Positions 1 to 6,838 of a DNA stretch of 6,838 bases are shown piece after piece. Under the pieces are notes generated by a model. That model had not been told where the DNA came from. It saw nothing but the letters and a program-made list of their open reading frames with translations, and searched no databases. Position 1 is the stretch's first letter. Each line of letters starts with the position of its first letter. Source of the stretch: Paracoccaceae bacterium. GTDB taxonomy: Bacteria; Pseudomonadota; Alphaproteobacteria; Rhodobacterales; Rhodobacteraceae. The position numbers and the translations under genes were made by a program. Location of the stretch: positions 1 through 6,838 of the forward strand of contig PUNI01000164.1 in NCBI GenBank assembly GCA_003551745.1, in the 5' to 3' direction.

Positions 1-680
1 CGGTCGATGCTCGCCGCGTCAAGCGTCTGCCCCTCAAGCACGCGCTCGGCGGCCGAGGCACGGCGCGGGGTCGGGCCCATGCCGGTGAAGGCGATGCGGG
101 CACCGCAAATGCGCCCGGCCTCGCGCGGCAGATGGGCGGCCAGGCTGATCACCGGCGTGCCAACCGGGTGCACGCGGGCGACCTTCGCGTAGGCGAGCGC
201 GCGGGCCTCGCGCGGGCGCGGCACCTCGAGCGACAGCACGAGGCCGCTGTGGGCGCCGCGCCATAGCTCTTCCAGCGGGCGCGCGCCGCCGGAGTCGCTG
301 GTGACCGCCTGCGCGCCGAGCGCCAACAGCAGTACTGCGAGGTCGCCATAGGGCGCGCGGGCGAAGAGATTGCCGCCCACGGTCGCCATCTCGCGCAGGG
401 CCGGGCCGCCGACAGCGCGGGCGGCAGGTGCAAGGAAGCCGAGGTCGGGGTGGGCGAGGATCTGCGCCATTGTCACCCCGGCACCGAGGCTCACGCCGCC
501 GGCGGTGACCCCGATCGCGGCGAGGCTCGGGTCGGTCGTGCGCACGAGCCGGCCGAGACGCGGATCGCCCGCATTGACCCGGCGCATCATGATGGTGCCG
601 CCGCCGAGATACTCCGCCCCTTGCGCCAGAACGCGCGCCGCCTCGGATGCGGTGGCGCAGGTTTCCACCGTCACGCTCAT
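1..680 (-). CDS. FAD-binding medium subunit of a CO/xanthine-dehydrogenase-type molybdenum hydroxylase (3' end cut by the window)
   Basis: The frame is open from the ATG at 680 down to base 1, giving 226 residues with no stop. Family members are about 280-290 residues, so roughly 60 C-terminal residues lie outside. Two FAD-contact motifs of the CoxM/xanthine dehydrogenase FAD domain are visible: a glycine-rich GGGTIMM at residues 26-32 and ATVGGN at 99-104, the latter preceded by GGPALRE and followed by a conserved helix (DLAVLLLALGAQ, 113-124). In this family the subunit carries electrons from the [2Fe-2S] subunit to FAD beside a molybdopterin subunit, in the cytoplasm. The start overlaps the upstream SRPBCC stop by 4 nt (ATGA) and has TGGAGG just upstream, which fixes it. 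The iron-sulfur and molybdopterin subunits are not in the window and may lie further downstream. The family call is firm. The substrate (CO, a purine, an N-heterocycle or another) cannot be read from this subunit. Confidence 0.93.
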   Translation of the reverse strand, partial: MSVTVETCATASEAARVLAQGAEYLGGGTIMMRRVNAGDPRLGRLVRTTDPSLAAIGVTAGGVSLGAGVTMAQILAHPDLGFLAPAARAVGGPALREMATVGGNLFARAPYGDLAVLLLALGAQAVTSDSGGARPLEELWRGAHSGLVLSLEVPRPREARALAYAKVARVHPVGTPVISLAAHLPREAGRICGARIAFTGMGPTPRRASAAERVLEGQTLDAASID

Positions 681-1123
681 TCGGCCTCCAGTCCCATGTG
701 CAGCTTCACAGCTGTCATGCCGCCGGCATAGACCTCGCGGCTCACCATCTCCTGCAGCTCCGCCTCCCGGCCGGGCGGCGTGTCGAACCGGCTTTCCCAG
801 TGCCAGAAGGTGCGGTTTCCGTCAGTGACCGGCGCCAGCCGGACATGGGCGACGTAGTTCAGAAGCGGCACCGGCGTGTCGAGCAGGCAGTAGGAGAACG
901 CCATGTCGGCATCCGACAGTGTCAGAAGCTGCTCGCGCAGCTCGGAGCCGTCGGAGAGATGGAAGCGGCGCACGCAACCCACCCTGTCCGACGGCCAGCC
1001 GCGCTCGATCGCGCTGTTGGCCACGATCGGATGCCACACGTCATGGCCGTTGAAATCGCGGATCACCTCCCAGACCGCGTCGGCCGGGGCGTCCAGCACC
1101 GTGCTTTCAACCACCTTCACCAT
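677..1123 (-). CDS. SRPBCC (START/Bet v 1-like) family protein, second copy
   Basis: This is a 148-residue protein, the usual size of a single SRPBCC/polyketide-cyclase-like domain. It has the typical opening (DAPADAVWEVIRDFN, residues 11-25), a WHP motif at 30-32, a central DRVGCVRRFHL strand pair, REQLL, a PVPLLNYVAHVRL strand, TDGNRTF and the long C-terminal helix ending in VKLH. SRPBCC domains form a deep pocket for hydrophobic ligands; in cox clusters the relative CoxG assists the dehydrogenase system. No signal peptide or membrane segment is seen, so it is probably cytoplasmic. The open frame runs on upstream to 1237, but the ATG at 1123 is chosen because homology begins there and matches the start of its paralogue. 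It overlaps the previous stop as TGATG with no good Shine-Dalgarno, suggesting reinitiation. By hand count about 68 of the first 143 positions are identical to the neighbour at 1123-1560, without gaps. Ligand and exact role are unknown. Confidence 0.88.
   Translation of the reverse strand: MVKVVESTVLDAPADAVWEVIRDFNGHDVWHPIVANSAIERGWPSDRVGCVRRFHLSDGSELREQLLTLSDADMAFSYCLLDTPVPLLNYVAHVRLAPVTDGNRTFWHWESRFDTPPGREAELQEMVSREVYAGGMTAVKLHMGLEAE
685..690 (-). promoter_or_regulatory. Shine-Dalgarno of the FAD-subunit gene
   Basis: TGGAGG on the minus strand lies 4 nt before the ATG at 680, inside the last codons of the upstream SRPBCC gene. The spacing is short, so initiation probably also relies on coupling through the ATGA overlap. 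Confidence 0.5.
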
Positions 1124-1560
1124 CAGTTCGCCATCTGCCGCTTGAGGGCGTTGAACCCGGCCTGGAAGACGTTGCTGCCGATCCCGTCCACCAGCCCTTC
1201 GGCCTCGTCGGCGGCGCAGTCGAACTCGGCCGTCCATTCGGCGAAGGTGCGGTCGCCGTCGGTGATCGGGGTCAGCCGCAGCGTGGCGACATAGTCGGTC
1301 AGCGGCATCGGGCTTTCGAGGATCGCATAGGTGCAGAAGAAGTCGTAGTCGCTCAGACCCAGAAGCTGCTCGCGGATGCGGTCGCCGTTCTGCAGGTGAA
1401 AGTCGCGGATGCAGCCGACACGGTCGGCGGGCTCACCGTTCTCGATGCGGCTGTCGCGGATCGCGGGGTGCCAGCGCGGCAGGGCGTTGAAGTCGCGGAT
1501 GCGACCCCAGACCTTCGACGCCGGAGCATCGATCACCGAAGAGACATAGACGCGGGGCAT
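1123..1560 (-). CDS. SRPBCC (START/Bet v 1-like) family protein, first copy
   Basis: This is a 145-residue single SRPBCC domain. It shows DAPASKVWGRIRDFN near residues 11-25, WHP at 30-32, DRVGC and RDFHL in the central sheet, REQLL, SPMPLTDYVATLRL, TDGDRTF with a following W, and a C-terminal helix (VFQAGFNALKRQM) that would close the ligand pocket. It lacks membrane segments and a signal peptide. The ATG at 1560 directly follows the TAG of the flotillin gene, with GAGGGAGA 10 nt upstream; its stop overlaps the next start by one base. The paralogue downstream aligns without gaps. The pair looks like an old tandem duplication, with the differences clustered on presumed ligand-lining and surface positions such as the segment after FD in the C-terminal third. 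A CoxG-like helper, a small-molecule binder or a cyclase-like enzyme are all possible; the sequence does not decide. Confidence 0.88.
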   Translation of the reverse strand: MPRVYVSSVIDAPASKVWGRIRDFNALPRWHPAIRDSRIENGEPADRVGCIRDFHLQNGDRIREQLLGLSDYDFFCTYAILESPMPLTDYVATLRLTPITDGDRTFAEWTAEFDCAADEAEGLVDGIGSNVFQAGFNALKRQMAN

Positions 1561-4461
1561 CTACTTCTTCTCTCCCTCGCCTGTCTCGCCGGCTTGCGCT
1601 CCGGCCTTCGGCGCGGACTTCCGCGCCTCGTTCGCGATGCGCTGCATGTCGGAGGCCTCGCGGATCAACCCGGGTTGCTTGGACAGTGTGCCGCCTTCGA
1701 TGCCGAGATCGCCCAGCAGGCTGTCGATCAGCGGCGCCTGCACCCGATAGCGCAGGGCGGAGTTGATCACCTCGTCGGTGGGCGAGCCCTCGCGTGCGCC
1801 GCCGCCACTCACGCCGTCGAGCTGCATGATCCGGATATCCTGGATCTTCTCCAGCGGCTTGACCGAGGCCGCGACGATCCCTTCCACATGCTCCAGCAGC
1901 TTGCGGCGGAAGAGCGAGTGGCGCGCCGGGTCGGTCAGCACGTTCTCGGCCTCGTTCAGCAGACGCTGCGCCTCGGCCTCCACCTCGCGGCGCACCTTCT
2001 CGGCCTCGGCGGCGATCCGGGATTCGGCGGCGGCCTTCTCGGCGATCAGCATGTCGACGGTCTTGCGGCGGTTGGCGGCCTCGGTCTCGCGCACCGTCTT
2101 GACCTTCTCCTCGGCCTCGGCGGCGCGGGCGCGCGCGGAATCGGCCTCGGCGCGGGCCGCGCTTTCCTCCAGCGATTTCTGATAGAGCGCGATCGCCTTT
2201 TCCAGTTGCGCGGTCTCGACCGACTTCTCGCGCTCGACCTCCAGCCGACGGCGTTCGGTCTCCATCGAGATGCGGATCTCGTCGAGGCCGCGTTCGGAAG
2301 CGATCCGCGCGCGCTCGATGTCGTCATGGCTCTCGATCTCGGCCTCGCGCAGCGCCTGCATCCGGGCGATTTCCAACTGCTCCAGCGCCTTGCGGCGCTC
2401 CAGCCGGGCGGTCTCGACCGCCTTCTGACGTTCCTCCTCGGCGGCCTCCACGCTCGCGCGCGCAGACACCTCGGCACGGCCCACCTCGGCCTCCGCCGCC
2501 GCGCGCTCGCTGCGCCGGGCGGCAAGGTCGATCACGCGCGCCTCCTCGGCGGCCTCCACCTCGCGGCGGCGCGCGATGTCGGTGACCTCACGCGTCTGCT
2601 GGCTCTCGATGCGCTCCTGCTCCAGTGCCAGTTCGGTGGCGATGCGCTTGCGTTCCACCGCCTCGCGGCGTGCGATCTCGGCCGCCTCCAGCGCCTCGTC
2701 GCGGCTGATCGCCTGGGCGCGCACCGCCTGTTCAGCGCTGATGCGCTCGGCCTCCAGCGTGCGCCGCTGCGCGATCCGCGCAGCCTCCACCGCCTGCTCG
2801 GCGGCGACACGCGCCTCGTCGACGGCCCGGTCGCGGGCGACCTCCTGCGCGCGAGTCGTCTTGTCGGCGGCGATACGGTCGGCAGCGAGTTCCTTCTCGC
2901 GGGCGATGCGGGCGGCCTCCACCGCCTTCTGCGCCGCGATCTCGGCGCCCTCCACCGCCTGCTGGCGCTCGATTTCCAGCGCGCGGATGCGCTGATCCTC
3001 GGCGATCCGCGCCTCGCTGACCTGCGCGGCCTCGGCGATGCGCAGCCGCTCCACGGCCTCGCGGGCGGTGACCTCGGCGGCGTCGACCGCCTCCTGCCGG
3101 GCGATCTCGCGCCGGCGGATCTCCTCCTCGCTGGCGATGCGGGCCTCGGCGACGTGCCGCTGTTGCGCCAGTTGCGCGGTCTCGACGGCCTCGCGGGCGG
3201 CGATCTCGGCTTCCTCGATCTCGCGCCGCCGCGCGATTTCCTTGGCCTGGGTTTCCAGATCGCGGGCGATGCGGGCCTCGATCACCGCCTGCTCCTGCGC
3301 GATGCGGGCACGCTCGGTGGCCTCGCGCGCGGCGATCTCGGCCTCCTCAAGCGCGCGCGTCCGCGCGATCTCGCGGGACTGCACCTCCTGCTCGTTGGCG
3401 ATCCGCGCCTCCTTCAGCGCGCGTTCCTGCAGGATGCGGCTCTTCTCCACCTCCTCGCGGGCGGCGATCTCGTCGGAGTCGACCGCCTTCTGGCGGGCGA
3501 TCTCGCGCGCGCGGATCTCGCGCTCCGAGGCGATGCGCTCGGCGGCGATGGCCTTCTCGTTCAGGATGCGCTTCTTCTCGATAGCCTCGCGGGCGGTGAT
3601 CTGCGCCGCCTCGGCCTCGGTCTCGCGCTCCGCGCGCTCGCGGGCCAGGTCCGCGCGCTGCTGGGCGCGGCGGAACTCGATCTCGCGCTCCTGCTCCAGC
3701 CGCGCCGCCTCGCTCTCGCGCTCGATGTCCAGCGCCTGCTTCTCGGCTTCCAGGTTGCGGGTGCGGATCAGGATCATCGATTCCTGTTCGATGTCGTTGC
3801 GCAGCTTGCGACGTGCCTCGATATCCTTGATCAGGGCGGTCAGGCCCTCGGCGTCGAAGCGGTTGGAGGGGTTGAAGTATTCCAGAGCGGTCTGGTCGAT
3901 ATCCATGATCGCGACGGACTCGAGTTCCAGCCCGTTCTTCTCCAGGTCCTCCTGGGCGACCTCGCGGACGCGGGCGACATAGGCACCGCGGCGCTCGTGC
4001 ATGTCGCCCATCTCCATCTCGGCGGCGACCGCCCGCAGGGCGCTCTCGAACTTGCCGGCGAGGAGGGCATGAAGGGTCTCCGGCTCCAGCGTGCGCCGGC
4101 CAAGGGTCGATGCAGCGAGCCCCACCGCCGCCTTCGCGGGGCGGACGCGGACGTAGAACTCGGCCTCGACATCGACGCGCATCCGGTCGCGGGTGATAAG
4201 CGCCTCGTCGCGCGCCCGCTCCACCCGCAGCGGCAGCACGTTCATGTTCACCGGCGTGATGTCGTGGATGATCGGCCAGACGAAGGCACCGCCGTCGATG
4301 ACCACCTTCTCGCCCAGAAAGCCGGTGCGCACGAAGGCGGTCTCCTTCGTCGAGCGGCGATAGAGCCACTGCATCACCCAGTAGATGATGGCGATCACCA
4401 CCACCGCGACGATCACCCAGCCGATGACCATGCCGATCAGCTGCCCTGCACCCTGCGTCAT
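1561..4461 (-). CDS. Membrane-anchored SPFH/flotillin (YqiK-type) protein with a greatly extended hendecad coiled coil
   Basis: This is a 966-residue protein. Residues 8-30 form one hydrophobic N-terminal membrane helix, followed by basic residues (RR at 35-36). Residues about 40-225 are an SPFH/band 7 domain matching YqiK-type flotillins: [88 protein letters not shown]. Residues about 225-830 are an almost unbroken charged coiled coil, including eight 44-residue repeats (288-639). The C-terminal flotillin region contains [19 protein letters not shown] (902-920), then a charged tail. In flotillins the SPFH domain associates with the membrane and the coil drives oligomerisation into microdomain scaffolds. 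YqiK is about 550 residues, so this coil is unusually long. The protein has no cysteine, and all tryptophans lie within the first 62 residues. The ATG at 4461 is preceded by a strong Shine-Dalgarno. No NfeD or YqiJ-like partner is in the window. Family call firm; cellular role inferred. Confidence 0.95.
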   Translation of the reverse strand: MTQGAGQLIGMVIGWVIVAVVVIAIIYWVMQWLYRRSTKETAFVRTGFLGEKVVIDGGAFVWPIIHDITPVNMNVLPLRVERARDEALITRDRMRVDVEAEFYVRVRPAKAAVGLAASTLGRRTLEPETLHALLAGKFESALRAVAAEMEMGDMHERRGAYVARVREVAQEDLEKNGLELESVAIMDIDQTALEYFNPSNRFDAEGLTALIKDIEARRKLRNDIEQESMILIRTRNLEAEKQALDIERESEAARLEQEREIEFRRAQQRADLARERAERETEAEAAQITAREAIEKKRILNEKAIAAERIASEREIRAREIARQKAVDSDEIAAREEVEKSRILQERALKEARIANEQEVQSREIARTRALEEAEIAAREATERARIAQEQAVIEARIARDLETQAKEIARRREIEEAEIAAREAVETAQLAQQRHVAEARIASEEEIRRREIARQEAVDAAEVTAREAVERLRIAEAAQVSEARIAEDQRIRALEIERQQAVEGAEIAAQKAVEAARIAREKELAADRIAADKTTRAQEVARDRAVDEARVAAEQAVEAARIAQRRTLEAERISAEQAVRAQAISRDEALEAAEIARREAVERKRIATELALEQERIESQQTREVTDIARRREVEAAEEARVIDLAARRSERAAAEAEVGRAEVSARASVEAAEEERQKAVETARLERRKALEQLEIARMQALREAEIESHDDIERARIASERGLDEIRISMETERRRLEVEREKSVETAQLEKAIALYQKSLEESAARAEADSARARAAEAEEKVKTVRETEAANRRKTVDMLIAEKAAAESRIAAEAEKVRREVEAEAQRLLNEAENVLTDPARHSLFRRKLLEHVEGIVAASVKPLEKIQDIRIMQLDGVSGGGAREGSPTDEVINSALRYRVQAPLIDSLLGDLGIEGGTLSKQPGLIREASDMQRIANEARKSAPKAGAQAGETGEGEKK
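1571..1578 (-). promoter_or_regulatory. Shine-Dalgarno of the first SRPBCC gene
   Basis: GAGGGAGA on the minus strand lies 10 nt before the ATG at 1560. It is built into the Gly-Glu-Gly-Glu codons at the C-terminus of the flotillin gene. Confidence 0.5.
2545..3600 (-). repeat. Eight in-frame tandem 132-bp units encoding 44-residue (4 x 11) coiled-coil repeats
   Basis: The units span flotillin residues 288-331, 332-375, 376-419, 420-463, 464-507, 508-551, 552-595 and 596-639, all exactly 44 residues. Each splits into four hendecads that mostly begin Ile-Ala, with a second hydrophobic residue at position 7. Approximate consensus: [11 protein letters not shown], IAQExAVxEAR, IAxExxxxRAxE (about 11 residues), IARxxAVEEAE. 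At the DNA level the same motif, ggcgatctcg or a close variant on the plus strand, recurs at 2671, 2803, 2935, 3067, 3199, 3331, 3463 and 3595, exactly 132 bp apart. Units differ at many codons, so these are diverged protein repeats and not a fresh DNA duplication. Confidence 0.92.
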
Positions 4462-4469
4462 GCCCGTTT

Positions 4470-4477
4470 CCTCCCCC
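4470..4477 (-). promoter_or_regulatory. Strong Shine-Dalgarno of the flotillin gene
   Basis: GGGGGAGG on the minus strand sits 8 nt before the ATG at 4461, in the only true intergenic gap of the window (4462-4490, 29 bp). It fixes the start. The gap is too short to hold a full promoter, and no hairpin terminator is apparent in it. Confidence 0.75.
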
Positions 4478-4490
4478 TCTCGTCCGGCGC

Positions 4491-5324
4491 TCAGCCCGCA
4501 GCCCAGCGGATGCGCTTGAAGGCCCGTGTCTGTTCGGTCAGCGCCGCCTCGGCCGGCAGGCGCTCCATCGAGGAAGCGCCGTAGAAGCCGTGGCAGTGCC
4601 GCGTGTTCCTAAGGATGAATTCCGCATCCTCGGGCATCGAAACCGGCCCGCCATGCACGAGCACCAGGGCATCGGGCTTCACCGCCAGCGCGGCTGCGGC
4701 CCAGGCATCGACCAGCGCCGGGCAGTCCTCCAGCTTCGGCGCCGTCTCGGCGCCGATCGAACCGCCCGTGGTCAGCCCGAGGTGACAGACGATGATGTCG
4801 GCGCCAGCTTCCGCCATCTCGGCGGCGTCGGCTTCCGAGAAGACATAGGGCGTGGTCAGCAGGTCCATCTCCCGCGCCGCGGCGATCATCGCGACCTCGA
4901 GGCTGTAGGACATGCCGGTCTCTTCGAGGTTGGCGCGGAAGCTGCCGTCGATCAGCCCCACGGTGGGGAAGTTCTGCACGCCGGCGAAACCCAGACGTTT
5001 CAGCTCGTCGAGGAACAGGGGCATCCGGCGGAACGGGTCGGTGGCGCAGACCCCTGCGAGCACCGGCGTCTGGCGCACCACCGGCAGCACCTCGGCGGCC
5101 ATCTCGACGACGATGCCGTTGGCGTCGCCATAGGGCATGAGGCCAGCGAGCGAGCCGCGCCCGGCCATCCGGTAGCGGCCGGAGTTGTAGATCACGATCA
5201 GGTCGATGCCGCCGGCTTCCTCGCATTTCGCCGAAAGCCCGGTGCCGGCGCCGCCGCCGACGATAGGCTCGCCGGCCTCGGCCATCGCGCGGAACCGCGC
5301 CAGGATCGCCTGCCGACGGCTCAT
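4491..5324 (-). CDS. Phosphoenolpyruvate-hydrolase-like TIM-barrel protein
   Basis: This is a 277-residue protein matching the PEP-hydrolase-like TIM-barrel family, which in plants and fungi is found fused C-terminal to a Tm-1-like domain. Visible conserved blocks are [14 protein letters not shown] (23-36), [16 protein letters not shown] (43-58), MPYGDAN (63-69), GVCATDPFR (91-99), [13 protein letters not shown] (115-127), LEETGMSY (133-140), LLTTPYVF (155-162), HLGLTTGG (181-188), HGGP (224-227) and [12 protein letters not shown] (246-257). The glycine-rich loops at strand ends and the late HGGP and GASS motifs suit a phosphate- or anion-binding barrel, but the real substrate is not known and the family name should not be taken as a proven activity. 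The start at 5324 overlaps the Tm-1-like stop by 4 nt (ATGA) and has AGGGAGG 7 nt upstream. The same frame is open to 6320, but that extension is a shadow of the Tm-1-like gene. The protein looks soluble and cytoplasmic. Confidence 0.92.
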   Translation of the reverse strand: MSRRQAILARFRAMAEAGEPIVGGGAGTGLSAKCEEAGGIDLIVIYNSGRYRMAGRGSLAGLMPYGDANGIVVEMAAEVLPVVRQTPVLAGVCATDPFRRMPLFLDELKRLGFAGVQNFPTVGLIDGSFRANLEETGMSYSLEVAMIAAAREMDLLTTPYVFSEADAAEMAEAGADIIVCHLGLTTGGSIGAETAPKLEDCPALVDAWAAAALAVKPDALVLVHGGPVSMPEDAEFILRNTRHCHGFYGASSMERLPAEAALTEQTRAFKRIRWAAG

Positions 5325-6838
5325 GCGCGGGCCTCCCTGCGGCGCCGGATCGGCCGACCACCGCCATGCAGCGACCGGAACGCCGTCACCACCTCGGCGG
5401 AAAACTCGGGCGCGTTGATGTGGTGGCGCACGCGGATCAACTGGCGGGCCGCCGTCTGGTGAACGGTCCCCTCCAGCGCGAAAAAGAGCGCCGCCCGGGC
5501 CTCGGCATCCTCGAAGGGCTGGCCTGCCGCATCGAGCGCCGAGACGCCGCTCTCGGGCAGGAAGAACCGCACGGGCGCCTCCATCGCGTTCAGCCGCGCG
5601 CCGATCCAGCGGCCGATCTCGGCGCATTCCTCGGCGGTGGTGCGCATCAGCGTCACCTGCGGGTTGTGCTCGTAGAAGCGCCGCCCGGCGAAGCGCTCGG
5701 GCACCGTGTCGGGTGGGCCGAAATTGACCATGTCGACCGCGCCGACCGAGCCGATGTAAGGCATCCGCGCCCGGATCACCGCGCCGAAGCGGTCGTCGGT
5801 CGCCGGGAACACGCCGCCCACCAGCGCATCGGCGACCTCGGTGGTGGTGATGTCGATCACCGCGCGCACCTTGCCGCTGTCGATCAGCTTCTCCATCGAC
5901 TGCCCGCCGATGCCGGTGGCGTGGAACACGAGACAGTCCCACTCGTCCTGCAACTGCGCGGTGATCTGCTGCACGCACGGCGTGGTGACGCCGAACATCG
6001 TCAGACCAACGGCGGGCTTCTCGGCTGTTCGGCGCGGCGGTGCGGCGCGGCGGGCCTGCACCATGCCGACCATCGCGTGCGCGGCGTTCGCCAGCACCTC
6101 TTCGGTGATCGCGTTCAGCCCCTGCACATCGGCGACCGAGTGCATCAGCGTGATGTCGGAGGGGCCGACATACTTGCCCACCTCGCCCGATGCGACGGTG
6201 GAGAGAATGAGCTTCGGCACCCCCACCGGCAGCGCGCGCATGGCCGGCGCCACGATCGCGGTGCCGCCCGAGCCGCCGGCCGAGAGGATGCCCGCAACAC
6301 CCTGCTGGCGCGCCATCCATCGCGCGAAGGCCTCGGCCATTCCGGCGACCGAACTGCCCCGGTCGCCGGTGAACACTCCGGCGGCGCCCCGGGGGTGGAA
6401 GGCGGCGATCTGGTGGGCGGGGATCTCGGCGCCGGAATGCCCGCCGGTGGTGGAGAGGTCGGCGAGCCGCACCGGCAGCCCGGCCGCCCGGATCAGGTCG
6501 CGCAGGAAGCGCAGTTCCGCGCCCTTCGTGTCAAGCGTGCCGGCGACCAGCACCACCGACTCGCCGGGCGCGGCCAGCGGGCGGATCTCGGCCTGCGCTG
6601 TGGCGGGCGCCGAGGTGGTGACGGTCCGCGCCAGCTGCTCGAGCCGCGCCACCGGCACGGGCCGCGACCAGCGCGTCGGCGGGGCCGGGGTCGACTGCCA
6701 CAGCTTGGGAAGCGGAGCGACCGCAGGTGCCTTCGGACGGGCATCGTCCTCTGGCCGTCCGGCCGAGGCGCGGTCGGTCTCGTCGCCGCCATGGCGGCCT
6801 ACGCCCAGAAGCTGCTGCTGCAGGGTGCGATCGGCGGC
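5321..6838 (-). CDS. Tm-1-like ATP-binding (UPF0261) protein, 5' end open at the window edge
   Basis: The Tm-1-like domain (UPF0261) is complete from the [11 protein letters not shown] segment near base 6556 to the stop at 5321. Conserved blocks, numbered from the GTG at 6658, are GTLDTKG (40-46), GGSGGTA (128-134), [18 protein letters not shown] (153-170), FGVTTPCV (222-229), FHATGIGG (245-252), [15 protein letters not shown] (269-283), DMVNFGPP (309-316), [11 protein letters not shown] (331-341) and [12 protein letters not shown] (371-382). Tomato Tm-1, which inhibits tobamovirus replication, gives the family its name and binds nucleotide; the bacterial role is not known. The start is uncertain. 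GTG codons at 6658, 6652 and 6556 all lack a good Shine-Dalgarno, and the frame stays open to the edge through a Pro/Ala/Arg-rich stretch (for example [18 protein letters not shown]). The full frame is therefore given; the conservative alternative is 5321-6658 (445 residues). It overlaps the TIM-barrel gene by ATGA. Confidence 0.88.
   Translation of the reverse strand, partial: AADRTLQQQLLGVGRHGGDETDRASAGRPEDDARPKAPAVAPLPKLWQSTPAPPTRWSRPVPVARLEQLARTVTTSAPATAQAEIRPLAAPGESVVLVAGTLDTKGAELRFLRDLIRAAGLPVRLADLSTTGGHSGAEIPAHQIAAFHPRGAAGVFTGDRGSSVAGMAEAFARWMARQQGVAGILSAGGSGGTAIVAPAMRALPVGVPKLILSTVASGEVGKYVGPSDITLMHSVADVQGLNAITEEVLANAAHAMVGMVQARRAAPPRRTAEKPAVGLTMFGVTTPCVQQITAQLQDEWDCLVFHATGIGGQSMEKLIDSGKVRAVIDITTTEVADALVGGVFPATDDRFGAVIRARMPYIGSVGAVDMVNFGPPDTVPERFAGRRFYEHNPQVTLMRTTAEECAEIGRWIGARLNAMEAPVRFFLPESGVSALDAAGQPFEDAEARAALFFALEGTVHQTAARQLIRVRHHINAPEFSAEVVTAFRSLHGGGRPIRRRREARA
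5332..5338 (-). promoter_or_regulatory. Shine-Dalgarno of the TIM-barrel gene
   Basis: AGGGAGG on the minus strand lies 7 nt before the ATG at 5324, inside the end of the Tm-1-like gene. With the ATGA overlap it fixes this start over the much longer open frame upstream. Confidence 0.7.

Noticed and set aside
1124..1237. An upstream start at 1237 for the second SRPBCC gene
   Set aside because: The added 38 residues are Arg-rich and out of frame with the coding sequence of the first SRPBCC gene; the domain starts at the ATG at 1123, matching the paralogue.
2545..3600. A minisatellite or CRISPR-like direct repeat array
   Set aside because: The 132-bp period is exactly in frame with a coiled coil, units are diverged at the DNA level, and there are no constant repeats separated by unique spacers.
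1396..4584. A 1062-residue open frame on the plus strand, opposite the flotillin gene
   Set aside because: It mirrors the sense codons of the charged repeats; high GC3 and the lack of TTA, CTA and TCA codons on the sense strand keep the antisense frame open. Its product is Leu/Asp/Gly-rich with no recognisable domain, and the minus-strand gene has clear SPFH homology.
5325..6320. An N-terminal extension of the TIM-barrel protein, from the long open frame up to 6320
   Set aside because: The extension overlaps the Tm-1-like gene in another frame and is Arg/His/Gly-rich without homology; the ATG at 5324 has a good ribosome binding site and begins the conserved domain.
6493..6792. A 99-residue Arg/Pro-rich minus-strand frame at the start of the Tm-1-like gene
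   Set aside because: Composition is that of a shifted reading of GC-rich coding DNA; no domain or ribosome binding site.
6791..6838. A possible divergent plus-strand gene start ([16 protein letters not shown])
   Set aside because: Only 16 codons are visible, there is no Shine-Dalgarno, and the opposite strand carries an open frame continuous with the Tm-1-like gene.

Overview
The window is a single, tightly packed minus-strand gene block from a very GC-rich bacterium. By eye it is about 70% G+C, with third codon positions almost always G or C. Codon use and the gene families (a CO-dehydrogenase-type FAD subunit, SRPBCC proteins, a YqiK-type flotillin) suggest an alphaproteobacterium, possibly Rhodobacterales. 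No RNA gene, mobile element or CRISPR array is visible, and no gap between genes exceeds 29 bp.

Reading in the direction of transcription, from the right edge to the left: (1) a Tm-1-like/UPF0261 protein whose reading frame is still open at the right edge, so its N-terminus, and perhaps a fused domain, lies outside; (2) a TIM-barrel protein of the phosphoenolpyruvate-hydrolase-like family, overlapping gene 1 by an ATGA junction; (3) after 29 bp with a strong Shine-Dalgarno, a 966-residue membrane-anchored SPFH/flotillin protein; (4) and (5) two paralogous SRPBCC (START/Bet v 1-like) proteins, the first starting directly after the flotillin stop and the second overlapping it by TGATG; (6) an FAD-binding medium subunit of a CO/xanthine-dehydrogenase-type molybdenum hydroxylase, overlapping gene 5 by ATGA and cut by the left edge.

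Every junction is an overlap, an abutment or a 29-bp gap, so the six genes look like one translationally coupled operon. By analogy with cox-type clusters, the molybdopterin and iron-sulfur subunits may follow beyond the left edge. The SRPBCC pair sits where CoxG-like proteins often occur. A flotillin scaffold and a Tm-1/TIM-barrel pair in the same transcription unit are unusual partners for a molybdenum hydroxylase. Whether all six serve one pathway is inference.

The most striking feature is inside the flotillin. Its coiled coil contains eight tandem 44-residue units (132 bp each, no indels), and each unit is four 11-residue hendecads. This expansion makes the protein much longer than YqiK, which is about 550 residues.
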